Below, piece by piece: positions 10,452-19,373 of a DNA stretch of 64,000 nucleotides; positions within the stretch are counted from its first letter, which is position 1; each line of letters begins with the position of its first letter. The DNA comes from Pseudomonas putida (GTDB lineage: Bacteria; Pseudomonadota; Gammaproteobacteria; Pseudomonadales; Pseudomonadaceae). The notes below the pieces were generated by a model. The model saw only the letters and a list, made by a program, of their open reading frames with translations, was not told the DNA's origin and made no database searches. The stretch covers positions 4,246,001-4,310,000 of the forward strand of contig NZ_CP016634.1 of the NCBI RefSeq assembly GCF_002741075.1. Reading direction: 5' to 3'. Made by a program: the position numbers and the translations under genes.

Positions 10452-11552
10452 ATGGGTTTCAATTGCGGCATCGTCGGCCTGCCCAACGTCGGCAAGTCCA
10501 CCCTGTTCAACGCCCTGACCAAGTCCGGTATCGCGGCGGAGAACTTCCCCTTCTGCACCATCGAGCCGAACAGCGGCATCGTGCCGATGCCCGATGCACG
10601 CCTCGACGCCTTGGCCGAAATCGTCAAGCCTGAGCGCGTACTGCCCACCACCATGGAGTTCGTCGACATCGCAGGTCTCGTCGCCGGCGCCTCGAAGGGC
10701 GAAGGCCTGGGCAACAAGTTCCTCGCCAACATCCGCGAGACCGACGCCATCGCCCACGTGGTGCGCTGCTTCGAAGACGAGAACGTCATCCACGTCTCCA
10801 ACAGTGTCGACCCCAAGCGTGACATCGAGATCATCGACCTGGAACTGATCTTCGCCGACCTGGACAGCTGCGAGAAGCAACTGCAGAAGGTCGCGCGCAA
10901 CGCCAAGGGCGGCGACAAGGAAGCCCTGGCCCAGAAGGCCCTTCTGGAGAAGCTCATCGCCCACTTCACCGATGGCAAGCCTGCGCGCAGCCTGATGAAG
11001 AACATGAGCGTCGAGGAGAAGGCCGTGATTCGCGGCTTCCACCTGCTGACCAGCAAGCCGGTGATGTACATCGCCAACGTTGCCGAGGACGGCTTCGAAA
11101 ACAACCCGCACCTGGACGTGGTCAAGGCCATCGCCGAAGAAGAAGGCGCCGTCGTGGTGCCGGTGTGCAACAAGATCGAAGCCGAGATCGCCGAACTGGA
11201 AGAAGGCGAAGAGAAGGACATGTTCCTCGAGGCCCTGGGCTTGGAAGAGCCTGGCCTGAACCGCGTGATCCGCGCCGGTTACGCCCTGCTCAACCTGCAG
11301 ACCTACTTCACCGCTGGTGTGAAAGAAGTCCGCGCCTGGACCGTTCGCGTAGGTGCCACTGCGCCACAAGCCGCCGCCGTGATTCACACCGACTTCGAGA
11401 AAGGCTTCATCCGCGCCGAAGTCGTGGCCTATGACGACTTCATCCAGTACAAGGGTGAAGGCGGCGCCAAGGAAGCCGGCAAATGGCGTCTGGAAGGCAA
11501 GGACTACATCGTCAAGGACGGTGACGTGATGCACTTCCGCTTTAACGTCTAA
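10452..11552 (+). CDS. ychF: Redox-regulated ATPase YchF (OBG-family P-loop NTPase)
   Basis: Universally conserved ribosome-associated NTPase; the family prefers ATP because the usual NKxD specificity motif is altered. The 366-residue protein has the P-loop [15 protein letters not shown] at residues 8-22, a G2/G3 region with FPFCTIEPN and DIAGLV, the altered G4 as NKIE (PVCNKIEAE), and a C-terminal TGS-type domain. An AGAGGGGAA ribosome binding site precedes the ATG. A strong terminator follows. Confidence 0.95.
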   Translation: MGFNCGIVGLPNVGKSTLFNALTKSGIAAENFPFCTIEPNSGIVPMPDARLDALAEIVKPERVLPTTMEFVDIAGLVAGASKGEGLGNKFLANIRETDAIAHVVRCFEDENVIHVSNSVDPKRDIEIIDLELIFADLDSCEKQLQKVARNAKGGDKEALAQKALLEKLIAHFTDGKPARSLMKNMSVEEKAVIRGFHLLTSKPVMYIANVAEDGFENNPHLDVVKAIAEEEGAVVVPVCNKIEAEIAELEEGEEKDMFLEALGLEEPGLNRVIRAGYALLNLQTYFTAGVKEVRAWTVRVGATAPQAAAVIHTDFEKGFIRAEVVAYDDFIQYKGEGGAKEAGKWRLEGKDYIVKDGDVMHFRFNV

Positions 11553-11590
11553 TCGGGAATCGAGATCGCACCAGATCCTGATGGACATCA

Positions 11591-11626
11591 AAACCCCTTG
11601 AATCCAGCCGATTCAAGGGGTTTTTT
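11591..11626 (+). terminator. Intrinsic terminator after ychF
   Basis: A perfect 13-bp stem, AAACCCCTTGAAT with ATTCAAGGGGTTT, a 7-base loop and a T run. The A-rich left arm lets it act in both directions, so it may also terminate the leftward symporter gene that ends at 11647. Confidence 0.95.
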
Positions 11627-11646
11627 ATTGTCCGCGGGCGTCCGAT

Positions 11647-12951
11647 TCAAACACCCCCTTCGCTTGCCAAGGCGCTCGCAGGGCGCTCACTCGTAACGGC
11701 ACCAGGCTGCTCGGTAGGCGCTATTCGAAATTGGTTTTCCCACTTGGCGATCACCAAGGGAGCCAAGGCGTTGCCCAGCACATTCAATGCGGTGATCGGC
11801 ATGTCCATGAGGCGGTACACACCGGCGATGAAAGCGATGCCCTCCACGGGAAGCCCGGCACTGGTCAGCGTCGCGGTGAGGATGACGAACATCGCTCCCG
11901 GTACACCCGCCGCGCCTTTGGACGTCAGCACCATGATGAGCACCAGCACCGCTTGGTCAGCAAGGCTCAAGGGGATCTCATACAGTTGGGCGATGAAAAG
12001 CGTACCAATGCCCACGAAGAGCGATGCGCCATCCAGGTTGAATGAGTACCCGGTAGGAATCACCAACGTAGCAATGGACCTCGGGGCGCCGTAAGCCTCA
12101 ACCTTCTCGATAAGCTGTGGCATCACGGTAGCCGAGGTGGCGGTACTGAACGCCAGAATCAATTCATCCTTGATGAACTTGATCAGGTCGAAGATGTTAA
12201 TGCCGACGGCTTTTGCTATCCCGCCCAGCACGACCAGTCCGAACAACAGGACAGCGGCGTAAGTGACAAGAATCAATTTACCCAACGGCAACAGCGCAGA
12301 AAGCCCAAAGTTAGACACCGTCACGCCAATGAGGCCGAAGATGCCGATCGGCGAATAGTGCATGACAATGTGCGTGACTTTGAACATCGCCCCAGAAATG
12401 GCGTTGAACACAGCGATCAGCGGGCGCTTCTTATCCGCATCAAGCGCATTCACACCAAAACCGAACATGATCGAAAAGAACAAGATGGGCAGCAAGTTAC
12501 CCTGCGCCATTGCGTTCACGATGTTATCCGGAATGATAGCAAGCATCACATTCCCGAAATCGCCGCCCTCCGAGGAAGATGGCAGCGTCAGTGATTGGGC
12601 AGCCGAAAGGGTGCTCAAGTTTGCGCCGGTACCCGGCTGGGCCACATTACCTATGATCAAACCACAAACAATGGCGATACCCGTGACGACGAAGAAATAG
12701 AACATCGTTTTGACACCCACCCGCCCTATCGCCTTGCTGTCGCCATTACCGGCAACGGCACTGACCATGCAGGCAAAGACCAGAGGCGCCACGATCATTT
12801 TCATCATCTTGATGAAAATATCACCAGCCGGCTGCAGAACCTGACTACTCACCCATACCTTGTAATCTGGATAAATATTCAACAGGGCACCCACTAGAAT
12901 GCCCAGTACCAAGCCCACGATGATTTTTGTAACCAAACTCGTCTTAGCCAT
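11647..12951 (-). CDS. Dicarboxylate/amino acid:cation symporter (DAACS family)
   Basis: Inner-membrane Na+ or H+ coupled carrier of the GltP/DctA/SstT type. The ATG at 12951 is chosen because GGGAGG lies just upstream and because the next in-frame start would add a non-membrane tail. The 434-residue protein has about eight hydrophobic segments and two re-entrant regions. The family's substrate motifs appear as STATSATVMPQ near residue 270 and PTGYSFNLDGASLF near residue 300. The substrate (glutamate, aspartate or C4-dicarboxylate) cannot be told. It shares orientation with the VOC gene 203 bases upstream. Codon use is visibly less GC-rich than in the ychF block. Confidence 0.88.
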   Translation of the reverse strand: MAKTSLVTKIIVGLVLGILVGALLNIYPDYKVWVSSQVLQPAGDIFIKMMKMIVAPLVFACMVSAVAGNGDSKAIGRVGVKTMFYFFVVTGIAIVCGLIIGNVAQPGTGANLSTLSAAQSLTLPSSSEGGDFGNVMLAIIPDNIVNAMAQGNLLPILFFSIMFGFGVNALDADKKRPLIAVFNAISGAMFKVTHIVMHYSPIGIFGLIGVTVSNFGLSALLPLGKLILVTYAAVLLFGLVVLGGIAKAVGINIFDLIKFIKDELILAFSTATSATVMPQLIEKVEAYGAPRSIATLVIPTGYSFNLDGASLFVGIGTLFIAQLYEIPLSLADQAVLVLIMVLTSKGAAGVPGAMFVILTATLTSAGLPVEGIAFIAGVYRLMDMPITALNVLGNALAPLVIAKWENQFRIAPTEQPGAVTSERPASALASEGGV

Positions 12952-13154
12952 ATGTCCTCCCGTTATTATAATTTGGACTGTCAACTGGCTGGCAAACGTC
13001 GCGCACACTTAAGCATCTGCTCTTATCTGGCAGGCGTTGATGCTCATGATCTAGGCAACGCGTGTGGACCCTGGCATTGAAAGACTTTCACACCAGAATC
13101 ATTTGACCATTAACTTCTATCAAAACAAGGGGTCGGCTTGATCAAAGCATGCCC

Positions 13155-13568
13155 TCAAGCAGCAAAGACCCCTTTAAAGTCTTTGAAACCTTTTATCTCG
13201 ATTGGGTTGCCGCTTGGATCGAGGAAGAACATTGTCCGCTGCTCACCCGGCTGACCAGGAAAGCGCACAACGGGAGGAATATCGAACTTCACCCCATGGG
13301 CTTGTAGGCGCTCAGCCATCGCCATCCAGTCATCCAACTGAAGCACCAGGCCGATGTGCGGCATCAGCACCATGTGCTCGCCGACCTTGCCGGTGCGCGT
13401 AGTCGGAAATGGCGTACCTAGGTGAAGGGAAATTTGATGACCGAATAAGTCGTAATCGATGTACGTCTCGCTGGCGCGGCCTTCTTTACAGCCCAGCACC
13501 TCGCCGTAAAACTTACGAGACTCTTCAAGATTTGTTACATGGTAGGAGGCATGGAAAAATGCAGTCAC
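13155..13568 (-). CDS. VOC-superfamily (glyoxalase/dioxygenase-fold) protein
   Basis: Starting at the GTG at 13568, with GAGGG just upstream, gives 137 residues, a single VOC unit pair: HASYHVTNLEESRKFYGEVLG at the N-terminus and MFFLDPSGNPIEIKGF at the C-terminus, holding the likely metal ligands His and Glu. Members include glyoxalases, extradiol dioxygenases and fosfomycin-resistance enzymes; the reaction here cannot be assigned. It diverges from a LysR regulator 100 bases away, which suggests control by that regulator, and sits upstream of the DAACS symporter in the same direction. Confidence 0.8.
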   Translation of the reverse strand: MTAFFHASYHVTNLEESRKFYGEVLGCKEGRASETYIDYDLFGHQISLHLGTPFPTTRTGKVGEHMVLMPHIGLVLQLDDWMAMAERLQAHGVKFDIPPVVRFPGQPGEQRTMFFLDPSGNPIEIKGFKDFKGVFAA

Positions 13569-13668
13569 GGAAACGCCCTCTTGTTTACATGGGAATTTCG
13601 TGCAGCCTACCCTATCCTTTCTCGTGTTCTGGAGCGTGATTTTCCATCTCTGACCGAAAGGAATTGTT

Positions 13669-14535
13669 TTGGACATTCGATTTCTCGAAAGCTTGATCGC
13701 GGTTATTGAGACAGGCTCCATCGCGGCAGCCGCCCGCAGAGAAAACCTTACTGCACCTGCCGTCAGCCAGCGTATCCAAGCACTCGAGAAATCGCTCAGC
13801 TGTGAACTATTGAACCGTGGATCCCATTCGGTTGAGCCCTCAGAGCAATGCTTGGCACTCTTGCCGAAAATGCGCAACTTGATTCAGAGCGCCACCGAAC
13901 TCAGGGATGGACTCGACAGGAGTGGACTCACAGGTGATTTCAACTTAGGGGCTATTTCAACCGCATTGACAGGCTTACTGCCAGAGTTAATGCACCAATT
14001 AACGATAACGGCACCTCAGCTGAAACTAAGAATCACACCTGGCGATTCGCGCACACTGTATGAGCAGGTGGTATCGGGCGAACTCGATGCTGGGCTCATG
14101 GTCTGCCCCCCGTTTTCCGTACCGAAGTCCATTAAAATGCAAACACTGCGACATGAACCCTTGATGCTGTTGACAAAGGAACCCATTGAACCGATCAATA
14201 TAAAAAAGACCCTCCTCACCCACCATTTGATTCGCTACGATTCAAATGCCTGGGGCGGGCAGATAGCCCTGCAGTACTTGCATGACCACGATCTGAGCCC
14301 TGAACTCCTGTGTAACCTCGATGCACTTGATGCCATTTACATCATGGTAGAGAAAGGGATGGGCGTATCGCTCGTTCCCTCATGGGCAGGTTTGAAAAGT
14401 GGGGAAGTATTCGCCACGCCCGTCTCAGATTCCGATGACTACATACGCCAACTCGTTTTACTTTATAAATCCACCCCGCGAAGGCCCAAGGCGCTGGGCG
14501 CCATAAAAGAAATACTCAAGCGCACGACCTCATGA
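13669..14535 (+). CDS. LysR-family transcriptional regulator
   Basis: The 288-residue protein starts at a TTG (13669), 7 bases after an AAAGGA ribosome binding site; no ATG fits. The N-terminal winged helix-turn-helix is visible (ETGSIAAAARRENLTAPAVSQRIQALE, residues about 13-40), followed by a type 2 periplasmic-binding-like effector domain. It diverges from the VOC gene, the classical arrangement for a LysR regulator and its target. Base composition is distinctly more AT-rich than neighbouring core genes, which suggests transfer. Confidence 0.9.
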   Translation: MDIRFLESLIAVIETGSIAAAARRENLTAPAVSQRIQALEKSLSCELLNRGSHSVEPSEQCLALLPKMRNLIQSATELRDGLDRSGLTGDFNLGAISTALTGLLPELMHQLTITAPQLKLRITPGDSRTLYEQVVSGELDAGLMVCPPFSVPKSIKMQTLRHEPLMLLTKEPIEPINIKKTLLTHHLIRYDSNAWGGQIALQYLHDHDLSPELLCNLDALDAIYIMVEKGMGVSLVPSWAGLKSGEVFATPVSDSDDYIRQLVLLYKSTPRRPKALGAIKEILKRTTS

Positions 14536-14589
14536 TCCGCCCTCGATGAAACGGATACCGAGCCCTGCAGCTCCCAGACCTCCCCAAAC

Positions 14590-14625
14590 AACCCCTCGCG
14601 GCCTCCTCGCCTCAAGGGGTTTGTT
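14590..14625 (+). terminator. Possible terminator after the LysR gene
   Basis: AACCCCT (14590-14596) can pair with AGGGGTT (14615-14621), followed by a T-rich stretch. The stem is only 7 bp and the loop is 18 bases, so this is weak. The rest of 14536-14730 shows no gene. Confidence 0.35.
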
Positions 14626-14730
14626 GTGTCCTAAGACTCCTGCTCGAGCTGCTCACCACATCCGCCCGTACCCGGGCATCGCGGGTCCACGGAGCGCGGG
14701 AGTACGCTCAGACGAGGCCCCTGCGCCGGA

Positions 14731-15351
14731 CTACTTCGTCAGTGTGCTGAAGCTGGTCATCAGGTTGCGGTAGTCCGGGATGTGGTTGGAGAACAGCGTG
14801 CCCAAACCTTCGATGTCGTTGCGCCAATCGCGGTGCAGCTCGCAGGCCACGCCGAACCAGGTCATCAGTTGCGCACCGGCCGCTTCCATTCGGCGCCATG
14901 CCGAATCACGGGTCAATTCGTTGAAGGTGCCGGAGGCATCGGTGACCACGAACACATCGAAGCCTTCTTCCAGAGCCGACAGCGCTGGGAAGGCCACGCA
15001 CACCTCGGTCACCACGCCGGCGATGATCAGTTGCTTCTTGCCAGTGGCCTTCACCGCCTTGACGAAATCCTCGTTGTCCCAGGCGTTGATATTGCCGGGA
15101 CGGGCGATATACGGCGCATCCGGGAACTGCGCCTTGAGTTCGGGTACCAGCGGGCCGTTAGGGCCGTTCTCGAAGCTGGTGGTGAGGATGGTCGGCAGCT
15201 TGAAGTATTTGGCCAGGTCCGAGAGGGCCAGCACGTTGTTCTTGAAGCGGTCCGGTTCGATATCACGCACCAGGGAGAGCAGACCCGTCTGGTGGTCAAC
15301 CAGCAAGACAGCGGCGTCATTCTTGTCCAGACGCTTGTATTGGAAAGCCAT
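14731..15351 (-). CDS. ycaC: Isochorismatase-like hydrolase, YcaC family
   Basis: Cysteine hydrolase of the isochorismatase superfamily; family members form octameric assemblies, and the physiological substrate is unknown. The ATG at 15351 follows an AAAGGAG ribosome binding site and gives 206 residues, matching E. coli YcaC, which it resembles closely along its length (RLDKNDAAVLLVDHQTG, GNINAWDNEDFVKAVKATGK). Asp19 and the cysteine in VVTEVCVAFPAL (near residue 118) are the expected catalytic residues. It is monocistronic. Confidence 0.88.
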   Translation of the reverse strand: MAFQYKRLDKNDAAVLLVDHQTGLLSLVRDIEPDRFKNNVLALSDLAKYFKLPTILTTSFENGPNGPLVPELKAQFPDAPYIARPGNINAWDNEDFVKAVKATGKKQLIIAGVVTEVCVAFPALSALEEGFDVFVVTDASGTFNELTRDSAWRRMEAAGAQLMTWFGVACELHRDWRNDIEGLGTLFSNHIPDYRNLMTSFSTLTK

Positions 15352-15663
15352 GGCGATGCTCCTTTCTTCGGTGGAATTATTAGACGTACGCAATCCAGTT
15401 GTCGCCTGCCCACAATTGCTGTGCGGGACTATCAGCGTAGGCAATACCGGCCACGCCAAGCGACCGTCAGTCGGCTGGATTCGGCAGTCGGCGCCCCCTG
15501 TGAAACACAACGGGCATAACGTTGGTTCGAGCCGGTAGATGCCAAAATCGAACCCCTGCGTTCCATCAGGTGAACACTGACGCCCCGCCTTGCGAGCTGG
15601 CTATTTCACATCTTTACTCGTTCTAGACAGGCTCATGCCCCCTGAAGGAGCGCCAGCACCGCG
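15352..15663. other. Spacer between ycaC and the FemAB-like gene
   Basis: A 312-base divergent gap containing the promoters of ycaC (leftward) and the acyltransferase (rightward). I see no gene, strong hairpin or repeat in it. Confidence 0.5.
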
Positions 15664-16788
15664 ATGAAAGAACAGCTCGCCTTACTGGCCAGGCAGTGCA
15701 TTTCGCCGTCGACCCGCTTCGAAATCAGGGCCGCGTCGGCCCGGTTCAAAGACCTGCTCAGCCGCGCCTGCCTGTGGCGATGGGAGCGCAGCCGCTTCAA
15801 GCCCGGCCAGCAGAGCAGCCATGAGGTGGTCTACCTGGGCCGCAAAGCCCACCGGGACCTGGCCAAGCTGCTGATGGGTGCCACCACCCCAGCCAGCTCG
15901 ACCAGCGATGCCGTGGTCCTGGCCAGCGAGATGCCGGTGCCCGGTGCCTTGCAGGTGCCGCACTTTCTGAGCGCCGTGGTCCCACTGGGCCGCTCTCTGG
16001 ACAGCATCGTCGCCACCTACAACAGCGAGCTGCGGCGCAGCCTGCGCAAGCATCGGCCGCGCTATCACATGCGCCCGGCCGTGACCGACGAAGAGATCGC
16101 CCACGCCGACACGGCAATGCTGCAACCCTATGCCAAAGCGCGCCACGGGGAATCCGCCTCGCAGATTTCCACCGCCGAAGTCTTCAGGCTCGCCAAATCC
16201 GCCGGGCGGCTGGACCTGATTCTGCGCGACGATGAAGTGGTGGCCTGTCACCTGGGCTGCGTCATCACCCGCGCCGGCAAGCGCTACTGGAGCACCATCC
16301 GCTTCGGCTACCCGGAGTCGGTTTTCACCGATGCCAAGCAGCTGCGCGAGGTCAACTCGATCACCACCTTCATGGCCTTGGAGTGGGCACTGGACAACGG
16401 CTTCGACTATTACGACATCGGCTGTTGCCTGGCCCGACCCGACGATGGGCTGCTGGAGTGGAAAAGACGCCGTGGCGGCGATGTGGATACCTTGGGCAAC
16501 CATGCCCACTTCTTTGTGAGGCTCCCCCGCAGCGGCTCGGAATGGTTCCTGTGGAGCACGCCACTGTTCGCGGTGGAGGATGGCCGACTGACCCTGCACC
16601 TGGGCCTGCCCGAGGGGCCGAGTGACGAAGAGATCGCCAGCCGCTACCGGGAAATGGGTTTTGGCGGGTTATCCAAGGTGTACCTGCATTGCACCCGGGA
16701 ACCGAGCCCGTCGCTGATGGAGACCTTGCGCAGCCGCTACGCGCACCTGAATCCGATGCCGATGATCCAGACACGCCTGACTCGCTAG
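15664..16788 (+). CDS. FemAB-like GNAT acyltransferase flanking the EPS cluster
   Basis: The 374-residue protein resembles GNAT-fold proteins related to FemAB aminoacyltransferases: a charged N-terminal third, then YNSELRRSLRKHRPRY near residue 120 and a GNAT core from about residue 150 to 270 (LILRDDEVVACHLGC, then NGFDYYDIGC). Proteins of this kind occur beside exopolysaccharide loci, where a role in modifying the polymer or cell wall is supposed but not proven. It converges with the WcaJ-type gene, and the two stop regions overlap by 4 bases. GAAGGAG lies upstream of the ATG. Functional assignment is tentative. Confidence 0.65.
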   Translation: MKEQLALLARQCISPSTRFEIRAASARFKDLLSRACLWRWERSRFKPGQQSSHEVVYLGRKAHRDLAKLLMGATTPASSTSDAVVLASEMPVPGALQVPHFLSAVVPLGRSLDSIVATYNSELRRSLRKHRPRYHMRPAVTDEEIAHADTAMLQPYAKARHGESASQISTAEVFRLAKSAGRLDLILRDDEVVACHLGCVITRAGKRYWSTIRFGYPESVFTDAKQLREVNSITTFMALEWALDNGFDYYDIGCCLARPDDGLLEWKRRRGGDVDTLGNHAHFFVRLPRSGSEWFLWSTPLFAVEDGRLTLHLGLPEGPSDEEIASRYREMGFGGLSKVYLHCTREPSPSLMETLRSRYAHLNPMPMIQTRLTR

Positions 16789-18206
16789 TACGCCTGCTTG
16801 CCGGTGAACGCCGAAAGCGTGCGCACGAGAATGATGAAGTCCAGCCACACCGACCAGTTGTTGATGTACTCGATGTCCGAGTCGACCCGCTGGATCATCT
16901 GCCCGAGGTCCTTGGTCTCCCCCCGGTAACCGCGCACCTGCGCCAGCCCCGTCATGCCAGGCTTGATGTTGTTGCGCGCAAAGTAGTCGGCGATGTCCCG
17001 GGAATACTGGGTGTCGTGCTGGATGGCATGCGGGCGCGGCCCCACCAGAGACATCTCGCCCATCAGCACGTTGAACAGCTGCGGCAGTTCATCGAGGCTG
17101 GTACGGCGAATGAACGCGCCGACCCGGGTCATGCGCGGGTCGTTCTTCTGCGCCTGTTGGAGCACACCGGCTTCGGGCTGATGCACGAACATGCTCCTGA
17201 ACTTCCAGATGCGGAAGGTCTCACCGCTCCAGCCCATGCGCTCCTGGCGGAAGAACACCGGCCCCGGGCTGTCGAGCTTGATGGCCAGCGCGACGATCAG
17301 CAGTACCGGCGCGGCGCACAGCAAAATCAACGCGGCCAGGAGTTTGTCCTCGAGGTTCTTGAGGAACAGGCTGGTGCCGGTGAGTGGTGTTTCGGAAAGG
17401 GTGAGCACCGGAATACCGGCAATTTCACGCACGCTGTGGTTGATCAGCCGCAATGAGAAGATGTCGGGAATCCAATTGACCGAGACGCACTTGTCCAGCA
17501 GCCGCAGGTAGACATCGCGGATCAGCTGCGAGCCCTCCAGCGGCGTGACCAGGTAGACGGTCTTGATGCCATGGCGCACCACGATGTCATCCAGGTGGGA
17601 GATATCGCCCAGGATCACCGGGCCGCCCTCGCCTTCCTGCTCCCCCACTTTTACGTCCGTCTCGCCGATGTGCACGCAGCCGACGATCTTCTCGCCAAGC
17701 CAGGGGTTGTTGCTGATCTTCTTGTGAAGGAAGGTCGCCAATTCACCGGAACCGATGATCAAAGCGTTCTCCTGGCTGTAGGGCAGCGTCAGGAACTTCA
17801 CCTGGATTTCGCGTACCAGAAAATGCAGCAGCAACTGGATGAAATAGCCAATGACGAACAGCTCGCCCACCAGCAACCGCGAATACTGCTCGCTCTGCTT
17901 GGTGAGAAAGGCCATGGCCACGAGGAAACAGAACGTCACCGTCCACGCCTTGAACAGCTTGAACGCTTTGATCGACAGGCCCACGTTGCTGCGGTAGATG
18001 GCGTAATGGTCGTAGACCACCGCCAAGGCGCCGATCAGCAACAGCAGCATGATGACGTAATCGGGGGTGATGTAGCCGACATGCAGGTAGATCAGGTACC
18101 AGGCGACCCCGGTCACCGCGATGCCGTCGAGCCCGGCCTGGATGGCGTTGCTGATGCTGCGTCTGCGCTGGAGTAGGGAACGGTTACTTCTGGGTTCGAA
18201 AACCAT
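16785..18206 (-). CDS. Undecaprenyl-phosphate sugar-1-phosphate transferase (WcaJ type), EPS-initiating enzyme
   Basis: Transfers a hexose-1-phosphate from a nucleotide sugar to undecaprenyl phosphate, starting the repeat unit. The 473-residue protein has four or five N-terminal membrane helices, a central CoA-binding-like domain ([16 protein letters not shown] near residue 150), a further membrane segment near residue 275, and the catalytic bacterial sugar transferase domain: [40 protein letters not shown] and VGPRPHA. GAGGAC precedes the ATG. It is separated from the rest of the leftward EPS operon by 423 bases that include a REP pair, so it may have its own promoter. Glucose as the sugar is the usual case and is inferred. 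Confidence 0.9.
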   Translation of the reverse strand: MVFEPRSNRSLLQRRRSISNAIQAGLDGIAVTGVAWYLIYLHVGYITPDYVIMLLLLIGALAVVYDHYAIYRSNVGLSIKAFKLFKAWTVTFCFLVAMAFLTKQSEQYSRLLVGELFVIGYFIQLLLHFLVREIQVKFLTLPYSQENALIIGSGELATFLHKKISNNPWLGEKIVGCVHIGETDVKVGEQEGEGGPVILGDISHLDDIVVRHGIKTVYLVTPLEGSQLIRDVYLRLLDKCVSVNWIPDIFSLRLINHSVREIAGIPVLTLSETPLTGTSLFLKNLEDKLLAALILLCAAPVLLIVALAIKLDSPGPVFFRQERMGWSGETFRIWKFRSMFVHQPEAGVLQQAQKNDPRMTRVGAFIRRTSLDELPQLFNVLMGEMSLVGPRPHAIQHDTQYSRDIADYFARNNIKPGMTGLAQVRGYRGETKDLGQMIQRVDSDIEYINNWSVWLDFIILVRTLSAFTGKQAY

Positions 18207-18629
18207 TGTTCGTCCTCACTGATGCCGAGAAACCACACGCTTTCCTACCAAGCCAAGAACAACCGCATTCATCCTGAAAAGACAAAGACCCGACGCGCAC
18301 TCGGCGAGTGCCGCCTGGTCAATGACGTAGGAAGATCGTCCCCGTGACTATCGATCACCTGAGGCACACGCCAATGCGTGGACCGCTTCCCAGGGGCGAT
18401 AGTGCGACCCGTTTGCCGAGGATCCCCGACACAGGGTGCGTTTGATATCACTGTAGCAGTACTTTGGAATGACGCCGGGGGATTTGCACCCTTTGGGGTC
18501 GCTTCAGATATGTGTCACGCCCTTCGCGGGCAAACCCGCTTGCAAGAGGGTGTTTACTCACTCCACAGGTTCGGCGCAGGTCGTGTGGGAGCGGGTTTGC
18601 GAAGCAGACACCGCGCAGGTAGCGACCTG
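18207..18629. other. Spacer between the WecG-type and WcaJ-type genes
   Basis: A 423-base gap between two leftward EPS genes. It holds a pair of facing REP sequences at 18523-18603 and the upstream region of the initiating transferase. I see no gene. Confidence 0.6.
18523..18603. repeat. Pair of inverted REP elements
   Basis: TTCGCGGGCAAACCCGCTT (18523-18541) and, in opposite orientation, GTGGGAGCGGGTTTGCGAAG (18584-18603). Both match the P. putida REP core, and the pair forms a facing doublet. It lies just after the stop of the WecG-type gene, where a REP pair can stabilise or terminate upstream mRNA. Confidence 0.85.
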
Positions 18630-19373
18630 TCAGTGACTATGGAGCCGCGCATAGCTGAGCGTACGCCAGAGGAACAACGGATTGCCGACCACATACCGGC
18701 TGAACAGCCGCCTGGGCTCGCGCACCAGTCGGAACAACCATTCGCAGCCCAGGCGCCGCATCCACCCCGGTGCACGCGTCACCTTATTGCCGAGAAAGTC
18801 CAGGATCGCCCCGCCGCACACCACCACACAGGGCACGCCGCTTTGCGCCAACCGGGCAGCGACCGCCTCCTGCTTGGGCATGCCCATGCCCAGCACGATC
18901 AGCTCCGGTCGCTGCCGATGCGCCAAGGCCAGGTAGGTATCAACCTCATCGAAGCCATGATGAACCGACATCACCTGAACCCCGAACCGCGCTTCGCTGC
19001 TGCGCGCCGCGTTGTCCAGAAAAGGCGCTTCGGTGCCCCAGAACGCCACTCGCCGCCCTTTGAAGGCGGACAGTAACTTGGGAATGAAATCGGTGCCATT
19101 CATGTTCAACCCCGGCGTCAAGCCCAGCCGACGCAGCAGAATCGCCATGCCCGAGCCATCGCGCAGCAGCACGTCCGCCGAGGTCAGCGCCTGGTGATAA
19201 GCGCTGTCTCGGGTCACCAGGTTCATGGCATGGGCATTGACGAAGCCCAGCACCCGCTGCGCTCCGGGTGTGGACAGCTGCGCCAGCAAACGCTGCTCGT
19301 GCTCTGCGTCCTCCACCACCTGCAGCTTGTCGACGATGGTTTTCCAGTGGCCCTGCCAGATCGAGATAGGCAT
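18630..19373 (-). CDS. WecG/TagA/CpsF-family glycosyltransferase
   Basis: GT26 enzyme that adds a sugar to a lipid-linked acceptor. The 247-residue protein shows the family signatures FVNAHAMNLVTRD near residue 40, LRDGSGMAILLRRLG, NGTDFIPKLL, the Rossmann-like RRVAFWGTE, and VLGMGMPKQE near residue 160. It ends with a positively charged helix typical of membrane attachment. Its start overlaps the stop of the upstream GT2 gene by one base (TGATG), so the two are coupled. It is the last gene of the long leftward EPS operon before the REP pair. Confidence 0.9.
   Translation of the reverse strand: MPISIWQGHWKTIVDKLQVVEDAEHEQRLLAQLSTPGAQRVLGFVNAHAMNLVTRDSAYHQALTSADVLLRDGSGMAILLRRLGLTPGLNMNGTDFIPKLLSAFKGRRVAFWGTEAPFLDNAARSSEARFGVQVMSVHHGFDEVDTYLALAHRQRPELIVLGMGMPKQEAVAARLAQSGVPCVVVCGGAILDFLGNKVTRAPGWMRRLGCEWLFRLVREPRRLFSRYVVGNPLFLWRTLSYARLHSH

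Noticed and set aside
18378-19076. Plus-strand frame opposite the WecG-type gene
   Set aside because: It crosses the REP pair and reads His/Pro/Arg-rich sequence; the leftward gene has full family motifs.
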